Below, piece by piece: positions 1 through 5,494 of a stretch of 7,559 nt of DNA. Positions within the stretch are counted from its first letter, which is position 1; every line of letters begins with the position of its first letter. A program made the translations under genes and the position numbers. The notes below the pieces were generated by a model, which saw nothing but the letters and a program-made list of their open reading frames with translations, was not told the origin of the DNA and did not search any database. This DNA comes from Treponema sp. GTDB lineage: Bacteria; Spirochaetota; Spirochaetia; Treponematales; Breznakiellaceae. The DNA lies in contig JAIRSD010000114.1 of the NCBI GenBank assembly GCA_031255615.1, positions 1-7,559 on the forward strand, in the 5' to 3' direction.

Positions 1-611
1 TTCCCCCCAAAGAACAGACTGAACATGGTGGCCGCGGCGTAGCGGTTATAGTTGGCCGGCCAGCTCATGGGCGGACAGGGGCGGCCCCCATGGTATTCAC
101 CGTAGCGCTGCCAGGTAAAGGCCGCCCCCGTGGCGTCCATCAACTCCGGCCTCATGCCCAGTTCTTCCAGGGTCCAGGCCGGGGCGCCGTCCCCCCCGGT
201 AAAGCGGCTCCACACATCCTGATGGGGGTCGATGTAAACGGCGATACCCCATTTTTCCATGGCAAGGAGGAGTTTTCTCAGGTACGCTAAGTAGGATTCG
301 TCATACTGTCCGGGCCCCTGGTGTTCCAGGGCCTCCCAGGTGATGGGGAGCCGGACAAAGCTAAAGCCCCAGCGGACAAGCTGGGCCAGCCGTTCATCCG
401 CTTCTTCCAGGGGAAAAGGCCGCCCCACAAAGGACGCGTCCCCGGGATTTTCCAGAGATTGGGCCTCCAGACCCCAGCGCCGCGGACTTCCCCCCGCCCC
501 CCCCTCCGGGGAAGGATCCCGGGGGACCTTGGAATCGCCCCCCAGATTCAGCCCCCGTAAGACAAGGACCCGCCCCGTATCATCGACAATCCGGTTTTGG
601 CGGATCAGCAT
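1..611 (-). CDS. Glycoside hydrolase family 5 protein, 5' part (cut by left edge)
   Basis: Partial gene; 203 N-terminal residues are visible and the rest lies outside the window. The opening VLRGLNLGG (about residues 16-24), SFVGRPFPL (60-68), WGFSFVRLPITWEALEH (81-97) and the conserved IDPHQDVWSRFTGG stretch (127-140), followed by GAPAWTLE and a WPANYNRYAAATMFSLFFGG-type segment (184-203), are typical of the GH5 TIM-barrel branch that includes bacterial and fungal glycolipid or steryl beta-glucosidases and endoglycosylceramidase-like enzymes. The two catalytic glutamates lie downstream and cannot be checked. No signal peptide is seen, so the enzyme is probably cytoplasmic. Residues 30-58 form a Gly/Pro-rich loop that looks longer than usual. 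The ATG is chosen because an in-frame TAA lies 12 nt before it; a G-run about 5 nt upstream is a weak ribosome site. It follows the PTS IIA gene by 59 nt and may be co-transcribed with it. Family assignment is firm; the substrate is unknown. Confidence 0.85.
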   Translation of the reverse strand, partial: MLIRQNRIVDDTGRVLVLRGLNLGGDSKVPRDPSPEGGAGGSPRRWGLEAQSLENPGDASFVGRPFPLEEADERLAQLVRWGFSFVRLPITWEALEHQGPGQYDESYLAYLRKLLLAMEKWGIAVYIDPHQDVWSRFTGGDGAPAWTLEELGMRPELMDATGAAFTWQRYGEYHGGRPCPPMSWPANYNRYAAATMFSLFFGG

Positions 612-670
612 GGGGCCCCCGTTTTACGGCGAATCATCCGGGACTTCCGGCGGGAATCTGATAATACGGA

Positions 671-1117
671 TTAGGTAGAGAGGATCCTAAGCAGATCATC
701 CACCGACTGGGTGGCCAGGATTTCCTGCCGTTTTTCCGCGCTCTTGAAAAGCAGGCTTATCTCCGCCAGAAACTGCAAATGGGGACCAGTCTTCTCCACC
801 GGCGAAAGGGTCATAATGAAGATTCTGCACGGTTCGTGGTCCAGAGCTTCAAAATCCACCGCTTGGTCAGAAATTCCGATACAGGCAACCAAATCCGTAA
901 TCGTGGGACTTTTACCATGGGGAATAGCGATGCCGTGCTTCATCCCCGTAGACATCTTCCGTTCCCGGTCCATAACCGCGTTATAAGCGGCCTCGCGGTT
1001 GGGAATCTTATGAGCCGCGTACAACACATCCAGCAGCTCGTTGATAATCTCGTCTTTGGTGGTCCCCTTCAGGTGAAGTTTTATCGTTTCTGATGTAAGT
1101 ACCGTCTTAAGGTTCAT
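671..1117 (-). CDS. ptsN: PTS EIIA type-2 domain protein (PtsN / fructose-IIA family)
   Basis: 148-residue single-domain protein of the phosphotransferase EIIA type-2 fold. It accepts a phosphoryl group from HPr on the histidine of the GIAIPHGK motif (His67); a second conserved histidine lies in HLQFLAEI (His113). The length and the absence of fused IIB or IIC domains match PtsN-like regulatory IIA proteins rather than a transporter subunit, so a cytoplasmic regulatory role is inferred. The ATG at 1117 is chosen over an in-frame TTG at 1153, because that TTG is the first three bases of a -35 box (TTGACT) and the family normally begins near the MNLKTVL segment. There is no ribosome binding site before the ATG, and the promoter geometry implies a leaderless mRNA. 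It lies downstream of lptB on the same strand, separated by a repeat, and upstream of the GH5 gene. A sugar-specific IIA cannot be ruled out. Confidence 0.85.
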   Translation of the reverse strand: MNLKTVLTSETIKLHLKGTTKDEIINELLDVLYAAHKIPNREAAYNAVMDRERKMSTGMKHGIAIPHGKSPTITDLVACIGISDQAVDFEALDHEPCRIFIMTLSPVEKTGPHLQFLAEISLLFKSAEKRQEILATQSVDDLLRILST

Positions 1118-1153
1118 AGCAAACAGTGTAAAACCGGGTATCTGAAAAGTCAA
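1118..1153 (-). promoter_or_regulatory. Sigma70-type promoter of the PTS IIA gene, apparently leaderless
   Basis: On the minus strand, TTGACT (1153-1148, 5/6 match to consensus) is followed by a 17-nt spacer and TACACT (1130-1125, 4/6). Seven bases beyond the -10 box is position 1118, directly before the ATG at 1117. No Shine-Dalgarno sequence exists between the -10 box and the ATG. The assignment rests on sequence match and spacing only. Confidence 0.7.
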
Positions 1154-1217
1154 GGATTTCGTTTGACTGGACGGCGATTCTCAGTTCAGCGCATACCGCG
1201 TATCGAATGTATGTTTT

Positions 1218-1306
1218 GGGCGCATCCCCGCCTCCGGCGGGGACCGGGCTATCCGCTCTAACAAAAACCCTGCGGGTTTTTGTTCCGCTCCTATCCCTTG
1301 CGCGGG
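1218..1306 (+). repeat. Dispersed hairpin repeat, copy 1
   Basis: An 89-nt element in the lptB to PTS IIA gap. It has a 5' block (1218-1255) that is the same as the block at 5403-5364 on the minus strand apart from a 2-nt indel, a variable middle (1256-1287), and a 3' block (1288-1306, CTCCTATCCCTTGCGCGGG) identical to 5310-5292. The 5' block contains a small hairpin TCCCCGCC-tcc-GGCGGGGA (1225-1243); the middle holds an 11-bp AT-rich hairpin. Conserved flanks around an interchangeable hairpin core suggest a repeat family scattered through the genome. Its mobility and function are unknown. Confidence 0.8.
1260..1284. terminator. Bidirectional terminator-like hairpin inside repeat copy 1
   Basis: AACAAAAACCC-tgc-GGGTTTTTGTT is a perfect 11-bp inverted repeat with a 3-nt loop. 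On either strand it reads as an A-tract, a short C3/G3 core and a T-rich tail, which is the layout of a two-way intrinsic terminator. It lies about 130 nt beyond the lptB stop codon and could end the pyrG-lpt transcript before the PTS IIA promoter. The GC core is only 3 bp, so termination may be weak. Confidence 0.5.
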
Positions 1307-1412
1307 CGATGCCTCCTGAGTTGCTGCGCTCCGTGCGGCAATTTATGGATATTGCTCCCTGTGCGGCATTCTTAGCGGCGCAGTTTCCGCCCTGCTTTCC
1401 CCCGCCGGACGC

Positions 1413-2150
1413 CTACATCCTGAACTCGCTGCCCAGGTAGACCTCCCGGACCATCTCGTTGTTCAGAATTTCTTCCCGTCCCCCCCGGGCCACAATGGAA
1501 CCGTCGGCAATGATAAAGGCTTCGGTAGTAATCTCCAGGGTATCCCGGACATTGTGATCCGTGATCAGCACCCCGATACCCTTATCCGCCAGGCGGCGGA
1601 CTATCTGTTTGATCTCGAAAACCGCTATCGGATCAATCCCCGCAAAGGGTTCGTCCAGGAGCAGGAACTTCGGTTCCGTGGCCAGGGCCCGGGCAATTTC
1701 CGTCCGCCGCCGCTCGCCGCCGGAAAGGGTAAAGCCGTACTGTTTGCGGAGCCTCCCGATTCCGAACTCCTCCAGCAGGGATTCCAGCCGTTCCTTTTTC
1801 CCCACCCGGTTAATATCCCGGCGGCTTTCCAGGATAGCCCAAATATTCTGCTCTACCGTAAGTTTACGGAAGATCGACGCCTCCTGAGGCAGGTAGGCGA
1901 TGCCCTGGCGGGCCCGGAGGAACATGGGTTTGGCGGTAATGTCCACCTCGTCCATGCTGACCGCCCCCGTGGAGGGACGCAAAAACCCCACAATCATGTA
2001 AAAAATGGTGGTTTTCCCCGCGCCGTTGGGCCCCAGGAGTCCCGCCACTTCACCGTTGCTCATGGAAAAATTGACCCCCCGGACCACTTCTTTGCGGCCG
2101 AATTTCTTATGGAGGTCTCTTACGGCCAGAATATGAGTATTGTCGGCCAT
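1413..2150 (-). CDS. lptB: LptB, ATPase of the lipopolysaccharide-type export ABC transporter
   Basis: 245 residues, the usual LptB length. The ATP-binding cassette is complete: Walker A GPNGAGKT (40-47), Q-loop in [18 protein letters not shown] (Gln89), signature LSGGERRR (142-149), Walker B LLLDEP with catalytic Glu167, and switch His199 in ITDHN. The [14 protein letters not shown] stretch and the closing region are characteristic of LptB rather than of amino-acid transporter ATPases. In known systems it sits on the cytoplasmic face with LptF/LptG and drives extraction of a lipid A-linked glycolipid towards LptC and LptA; LptF/G are not in this window. The start ATG follows the lptA stop by 2 nt (TAG-cc-ATG) with no good ribosome site, so it is probably translated by coupling. 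It is the last gene of the pyrG-lptC-lptA operon. Many treponemes are thought to lack classical LPS, so the cargo is uncertain. Confidence 0.95.
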   Translation of the reverse strand: MADNTHILAVRDLHKKFGRKEVVRGVNFSMSNGEVAGLLGPNGAGKTTIFYMIVGFLRPSTGAVSMDEVDITAKPMFLRARQGIAYLPQEASIFRKLTVEQNIWAILESRRDINRVGKKERLESLLEEFGIGRLRKQYGFTLSGGERRRTEIARALATEPKFLLLDEPFAGIDPIAVFEIKQIVRRLADKGIGVLITDHNVRDTLEITTEAFIIADGSIVARGGREEILNNEMVREVYLGSEFRM

Positions 2151-2152
2151 GG

Positions 2153-2791
2153 CTAATTCTTGATGGAACCGGATACGGTCCCTTCCATGGTAACGTCGTC
2201 GGTGTCCAGATCAACCCGAATCCGGTCGGCCCGGAATTCGTCGTCCTTCTTGAACACCACCGGGTAGCCCGAAAGGTCCAACAGCTTTTCCTGCCGCCGG
2301 TACACCGCGTACTCCGAGCGGCATACCATATCGTCCTTAAAAAGCCGGATCCCAATCTGGAAAACCACCACCTCGGTCTCGTCGTTGTACTCGATAAACC
2401 GGCCCCGGGTGATAATTTCGTTCTTCCGGTCCTCCAGGGTCGAATTGCCCTCCAGCCGGGCGATCTTAAGTTTCCGGTCGTAGCGGAGCCGGTCGGTCCT
2501 AAAGGAAATCTGTTTTTCATCGTCCAGCCCCGTTACGGCGCCGGAACAGTCGATAAATTGGTTGTCGTCCCCCTGAATCTCGATCCGGGTTGCCCGGAGC
2601 AGGAGGTTGTCGGATTGGACCTCGGCGTTTCCTATCAGGATGGTAATCTCCTTGCCGGAAGCCCGGCTGCCGGACATTTGATCCGCCCGAAAGGTAAAGG
2701 TATCCCCCCCCGCCCCCGCCGCGCAGAAGAACATGAACAACAGGAATCCCGGCAGGGGGTTTCGCCGCCGAATTTTATGGCGCCGGTTCAT
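2153..2791 (-). CDS. lptA: LptA/OstA-like periplasmic glycolipid-bridge protein
   Basis: 212 residues. A basic n-region (RRHKIRRR), a hydrophobic core (about 12-27, [16 protein letters not shown]) and small residues near 26-29 make a Sec signal peptide. The mature part carries OstA/LptA-like beta repeats of the type [19 protein letters not shown] (54-72), [19 protein letters not shown] (97-115) and [19 protein letters not shown] (186-204), each a short strand, turn, strand. In characterised systems LptA polymerises or bridges LptC to LptD across the periplasm. The start at 2791 is chosen for a strong GGAGG 9 nt upstream and because the signal peptide begins there; an in-frame ATG at 3001 would add 70 residues that only read lptC out of frame. 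It overlaps the end of lptC by 17 nt and is followed by lptB after 2 nt. Function follows from family and context; sequence identity to model LptA is probably low. Confidence 0.85.
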   Translation of the reverse strand: MNRRHKIRRRNPLPGFLLFMFFCAAGAGGDTFTFRADQMSGSRASGKEITILIGNAEVQSDNLLLRATRIEIQGDDNQFIDCSGAVTGLDDEKQISFRTDRLRYDRKLKIARLEGNSTLEDRKNEIITRGRFIEYNDETEVVVFQIGIRLFKDDMVCRSEYAVYRRQEKLLDLSGYPVVFKKDDEFRADRIRVDLDTDDVTMEGTVSGSIKN

Positions 2792-3380
2792 AGTCGTTTT
2801 CCTCCCCTTCCCCGTCCTCGTCTTCGTCTTCATCATCCTCATGGACATAGGCGCCCCCCACGGGGCCGGAGAATTCCCACCGGCGGCTTCGGGTGTTGAC
2901 CTTGAAACCCCGGCCCTGGAAACTGGTCCCGTCGTTCCGGAGTATCCTGACCGGGGCCTCCGGGCCGCCGGAGAGCTGCCGTTCCTTATCCAGCCAGTCA
3001 AGGCTTTCGGTTTCGATGGTAACGTTTTCGGAATCCACCGAGAGGCTTACGCCGCCGGAAATGCCGATGTTCCCCGAATCAAGTTCCACCCGGGCGGCGG
3101 CGGCCTTGCCGACGGAGTCGACCTCCTCCCCGCGGCCGGAAAATTGCTCAAAGGAAAAGTTGCGCAGTTCCATGAGCTGTTTGTCTTCGTAACGTTCCGC
3201 CTTCTCCGCCTGAAACCTGAGTTGGGGATCCCCGTCTTTTACCCGCACATACTCCACGTCGTTCATCATCAGATCCGGCAGTCCGGAATCTTCCCCCGCA
3301 TCCGCCCCGTAGTCAAAGGAACAGCCCGGAAGGAGTATAAAAAGAAGCAGGCAGCAAATCCCGTAAACATGGTTTTTCAT
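2775..3380 (-). CDS. lptC: LptC-like protein, predicted lipoprotein with an acidic C-terminal tail
   Basis: 201 residues. The N-terminus has a short hydrophobic segment (about 6-17) ending in LPGC, a lipobox with the lipidated cysteine at 20. The protein is therefore predicted to be a lipid-anchored periplasmic protein rather than having the transmembrane anchor of E. coli LptC. The region 40-170 reads as LptC/YrbK beta repeats (e.g. MNDVEYVRVKDGDPQLRFQAEKAE, AARVELDSGNIGISGGVSLSV, FQGRGFKVNTRSRRWEFSGPV). In known systems LptC receives lipid from LptBFG and passes it to LptA. Residues 181-198 are a run almost entirely of Asp/Glu, unusual for the family. The start ATG overlaps the pyrG stop as ATGA, with no Shine-Dalgarno site, so reinitiation after pyrG is expected. 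Identification rests on position before lptA/lptB and on the repeat pattern. Confidence 0.8.
   Translation of the reverse strand: MKNHVYGICCLLLFILLPGCSFDYGADAGEDSGLPDLMMNDVEYVRVKDGDPQLRFQAEKAERYEDKQLMELRNFSFEQFSGRGEEVDSVGKAAAARVELDSGNIGISGGVSLSVDSENVTIETESLDWLDKERQLSGGPEAPVRILRNDGTSFQGRGFKVNTRSRRWEFSGPVGGAYVHEDDEDEDEDGEGEENDYEPAP
2792..2808 (-). promoter_or_regulatory. Strong ribosome binding site of lptA inside the lptC tail codons
   Basis: AGGGGAGG (2808-2801) with core GGAGG ends 9 nt before the lptA ATG. It is made of the Gly/Glu codons that encode the acidic C-terminus of LptC, so one stretch serves as both protein sequence and translation signal. It decides the lptA start. Confidence 0.8.
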
Positions 3381-5053
3381 GGCTTTTCACGAGCCTCTGG
3401 CCGGGCCTCCGGCTCTTCGGCGCGGGGGCCGAGCATCCGGGCCTTTGAAGCGGCGATAAAATCCCGAAAGAGGGGGCTGGCCTGGGTAGGTTTGGACTTA
3501 AATTCCGGGTGGAACTGGACCCCCACCCCCCAGGGATGATCCGGCCATTCCGTACATTCCACCAGACCGCCGTCGGGGGTAAAGGCGGCGAGTTTCAGGC
3601 CGGCCTTTTCTATTTCTTCCCGGTATTTATTGGAAAATTCGTAGCGGTGCCGGTGCCGTTCCCAAATTTCTCTTGTCCCGTAGGCCGCATGAATCCAGCT
3701 TCCCGATTCCGCCACGGTCTTGCTGGCCCCCAGCCGCATGGTTCCGCCGTAGTCCTTTACGTTTACCTGTTCCGCCAGGAGACTGATCACCGGATGCTTG
3801 GTATCCTCGTCAAATTCACTGGAATCCGCGTCCTCCCAGCCCAGGACATGCCGCCCCCATTCGATAACCATGACCTGCATCCCCAGGCAGATGCCGAAGT
3901 AGGGAACCTTGTTGGCCCTGGCCCAGGCGGCGGCCTTTACCATGCCCTTGATTCCCCGCTGGCCGAATCCGCCGGGCACCAGGACTCCGTGGACCGGCCC
4001 CCCTTCGGCGCCTTCCCCCAGGGCCGCCCCCGGTTCCGAAATCTCCTCCAGCCGGGATGAATCGACTTTGATCAGCTCCACCTCCACCTCGTTTTCCATG
4101 CCCGCGTGGAACAGGGCCTCGTAGACGGACTTATAGGCGTCGTGGAGTTCCATATATTTCCCCACGACTCCGATGCGCACTTTGCCCCGGCGGGAATGGA
4201 ATTTTTCCATCATGGAAACCCAGGGGGCCAGGTTCGCGTGGCGGCTTTCCACCCCCATTTTTTTCAACACCACCTGTTCCAGTTTTTGGGCGTGGAAGAT
4301 CAGGGGTATTTCGTAGATTGTGGTATCCACGTCGTAGGAACTGAAGACCGAATCGAATTCCACGTTGGTAAAGAGGGCTACCTTTCTGCGGGTCGCCTCG
4401 TCCAGCATCACCGGGGTCCGGCAGATAAGGATATCCGGCTGGATTCCCGTTTCCTGCATGGCCTTAACCGAGTGTTGGGTCGGCTTGGTTTTAAGCTCCC
4501 CCCCGGCTACCGCGGGGACCAGGGTAAGGTGGACGGATAGGGCGTTGGCCCTGCCGTATTCATGGATAAGCTGGCGGGCCGCCTCCAGAAAGGGGATGGA
4601 CTCGATGTCCCCCACCGTACCGCCGATCTCCACAATTACCACGTCCACGTCCTGGTCTTCCCGGGCTATGCTCTGGATCCGGTTTTTGATCTCGTCGGTG
4701 ATGTGGGGGATAACCTGGACGCAGCGGCCCAGAAAACGGCCTTCCCGTTCCTTGTTGATAACCTCTTTGTAGATCTGTCCGGTGGTTATCGAGCTGGCCC
4801 GGGAAAGGGGGCTCCGGGTAAAGCGGGCGTAGTTTCCCAGGTCCAAGTCCGTTTCCGCCCCGTCGTCGGTCACATAGACTTCGCCGTGCTGGTAGGGGCT
4901 CATCGTACCGGCGTCCACGTTGATGTAGGGATCGCATTTGACCATCCTGACGTTAAGCCCCCGGGCTTCCAACAGGGCCCCCAGGGAAGATGCGGCCACC
5001 CCTTTCCCCAGGCCGGATAATACACCGCCGGAAACAAAAATTAGCTTATCCAT
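3377..5053 (-). CDS. pyrG: CTP synthase (glutamine-hydrolysing)
   Basis: 558 residues, slightly longer than E. coli PyrG (545). It converts UTP, ATP and glutamine to CTP in the cytoplasm. The N-terminal synthetase domain shows the P-loop SGGVLSGLGKG (8-18), KCDPYINVDAGTMSPYQHGEV (39-59), GAETDLDLG (65-73) and VEIGGTVGDIES (141-152, Glu142). The glutamine amidotransferase domain has the VPGGFGQRG oxyanion region (359-367), nucleophile Cys389 in GICLGMQ, and the His515/Glu517 pair in FHPEF. All key residues are present. The P-loop reads VLSGLGKG where many homologues have VVSSLGKG. Residues about 340-353 are a small Gly/Ala-rich insertion, and the last ~20 residues (RAEEPEARPEAREKP) are a charged tail beyond the family domain. 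The stop codon overlaps the lptC start. The ATG gives the canonical N-terminus; its promoter implies a leader of about 2 nt. Confidence 0.98.
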   Translation of the reverse strand: MDKLIFVSGGVLSGLGKGVAASSLGALLEARGLNVRMVKCDPYINVDAGTMSPYQHGEVYVTDDGAETDLDLGNYARFTRSPLSRASSITTGQIYKEVINKEREGRFLGRCVQVIPHITDEIKNRIQSIAREDQDVDVVIVEIGGTVGDIESIPFLEAARQLIHEYGRANALSVHLTLVPAVAGGELKTKPTQHSVKAMQETGIQPDILICRTPVMLDEATRRKVALFTNVEFDSVFSSYDVDTTIYEIPLIFHAQKLEQVVLKKMGVESRHANLAPWVSMMEKFHSRRGKVRIGVVGKYMELHDAYKSVYEALFHAGMENEVEVELIKVDSSRLEEISEPGAALGEGAEGGPVHGVLVPGGFGQRGIKGMVKAAAWARANKVPYFGICLGMQVMVIEWGRHVLGWEDADSSEFDEDTKHPVISLLAEQVNVKDYGGTMRLGASKTVAESGSWIHAAYGTREIWERHRHRYEFSNKYREEIEKAGLKLAAFTPDGGLVECTEWPDHPWGVGVQFHPEFKSKPTQASPLFRDFIAASKARMLGPRAEEPEARPEAREKP

Positions 5054-5091
5054 GTAAGGGTATTATTCTCCGCCCCCTTCCCCCGCGTCAA
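5054..5091 (-). promoter_or_regulatory. Sigma70-type promoter of the pyrG-lptCAB operon, apparently leaderless
   Basis: On the minus strand, TTGACG (5091-5086, 5/6) is followed by an 18-nt spacer and AATAAT (5067-5062, 5/6). The predicted start is near 5055, 2 nt before the pyrG ATG at 5053. A GGAG sequence at 5071-5068 is 14 nt from the ATG and lies upstream of the -10 box, so it would not be in this transcript. If a different promoter is used, that GGAG could act as a distant ribosome site. Confidence 0.6.
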
Positions 5092-5166
5092 TGACCCCTG
5101 GGGGCGGCGTTTCCGGGAGAGGCTTCCGCCGCCGGGATCGGCGTCCCGGGGGGGACGGAACGGCAG

Positions 5167-5200
5167 GGGGCCGCCGAAACGCGGGCGTTTCGGCGGCCCC
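5167..5200. other. Perfect 16-bp inverted repeat (hairpin) between pyrG and cheR
   Basis: Left arm 5167-5182 (begins GGGGCCGCCGAAACGC) and right arm 5185-5200 are exact reverse complements separated by two bases. On the plus strand it is followed by a T-containing stretch (TTATGTGGTGTTTT), which is a poor terminator tail. No gene ends next to it, so it looks like a structural or repeat-derived element rather than an ordinary terminator. Confidence 0.75.
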
Positions 5201-5233
5201 TTATGTGGTGTTTTCGGCGGGGAGAGCCCCCGG

Positions 5234-5258
5234 GCCGCCGCGCCATAGGCGCGGCGGC
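5234..5258. other. Perfect 11-bp hairpin between pyrG and cheR
   Basis: GCCGCCGCGCC (5234-5244), loop ATA, and GGCGCGGCGGC (5248-5258). Both arms are entirely G/C and no T-run follows on either strand. It is one of a row of hairpins next to repeat copy 2. Confidence 0.75.
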
Positions 5259-5264
5259 TGGGAA

Positions 5265-5293
5265 GGAGAAAGCCGCGGCAGGCGGCTTTCTCC
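5265..5293. other. Perfect 12-bp hairpin abutting repeat copy 2
   Basis: GGAGAAAGCCGC (5265-5276), a 5-nt loop and GCGGCTTTCTCC (5282-5293). It overlaps the end of the conserved repeat block by two bases, so it may be part of a longer form of the element. There is no clear T-run. Confidence 0.7.
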
Positions 5294-5403
5294 CGCGCAA
5301 GGGATAGGAGGGGTGCGAAGCAGACCCGGCGCGAAGCGCCGGGGCCGGAGCGCAGCGGAGCCCCGGATAGCCCGGTCCCCGCCGGACCGGCGGGGATGCG
5401 CCC
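5292..5403 (-). repeat. Dispersed hairpin repeat, copy 2 (inverted relative to copy 1)
   Basis: A 112-nt element on the minus strand. Its 40-nt 5' block (5403-5364) matches copy 1 except for two extra bases in a hairpin loop, and its 19-nt 3' block (5310-5292) is identical. The 53-nt core differs completely in sequence but is again hairpin-forming, for example CCCGGCGC-gaa-GCGCCGGG at 5325-5343 on the plus strand. The 5' block contains TCCCCGCCGG-a-CCGGCGGGGA (5376-5396). It sits 55 nt upstream of the cheR -35 box. Confidence 0.8.
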
Positions 5404-5458
5404 AGGATGCGCCGGATATAGGGATTGTCTACGCTGGGTATTACCTGGCGGGGACTCA

Positions 5459-5494
5459 TTGACAGGAGGGGGGCGAGACTCTACTATGTAAGCC
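5459..5494 (+). promoter_or_regulatory. Sigma70-type promoter of cheR-cheB, apparently leaderless
   Basis: A perfect -35 TTGACA (5459-5464), a 17-nt spacer and TACTAT (5482-5487, 4/6 with the key second A and last T). The predicted transcription start is 5494, one base before the cheR ATG. A GGAGG at 5465-5469 lies immediately after the -35 box, about 25 nt from the ATG, and would not be part of the mRNA. Confidence 0.7.

Noticed and set aside
1192..1207. Small palindrome ATAC-cgc-GTAT upstream of the PTS IIA promoter as an operator
   Set aside because: Only four base pairs per arm, a single occurrence and no match to a known regulator site; chance is a sufficient explanation.
1256..1290. 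Possible integron attC site (CTCTAAC...GTTCCGC around a hairpin)
   Set aside because: The outer motifs fit the attC consensus only loosely, copy 2 lacks them, and there are no cassette-type genes or integrase in the window.
1207..1440. Plus-strand open frame of 77 codons across repeat copy 1
   Set aside because: It translates the repeat and runs into the end of lptB in antisense. The similar peptide fragments seen from copy 2 come from the shared DNA repeat, not from a protein family.
2792..3001. N-terminal extension of lptA from an ATG at 3001
   Set aside because: The extra 70 residues are the lptC region read in another frame; the signal peptide and strong ribosome site place the start at 2791.
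5088..5462. Open frames of about 123 codons on both strands in the pyrG-cheR gap
   Set aside because: They read straight through GC hairpins and the dispersed repeat, are rich in Arg/Pro/Gly/Ala, show no domain or ribosome site, and exist on both strands because stop codons are rare in this GC-rich stretch.
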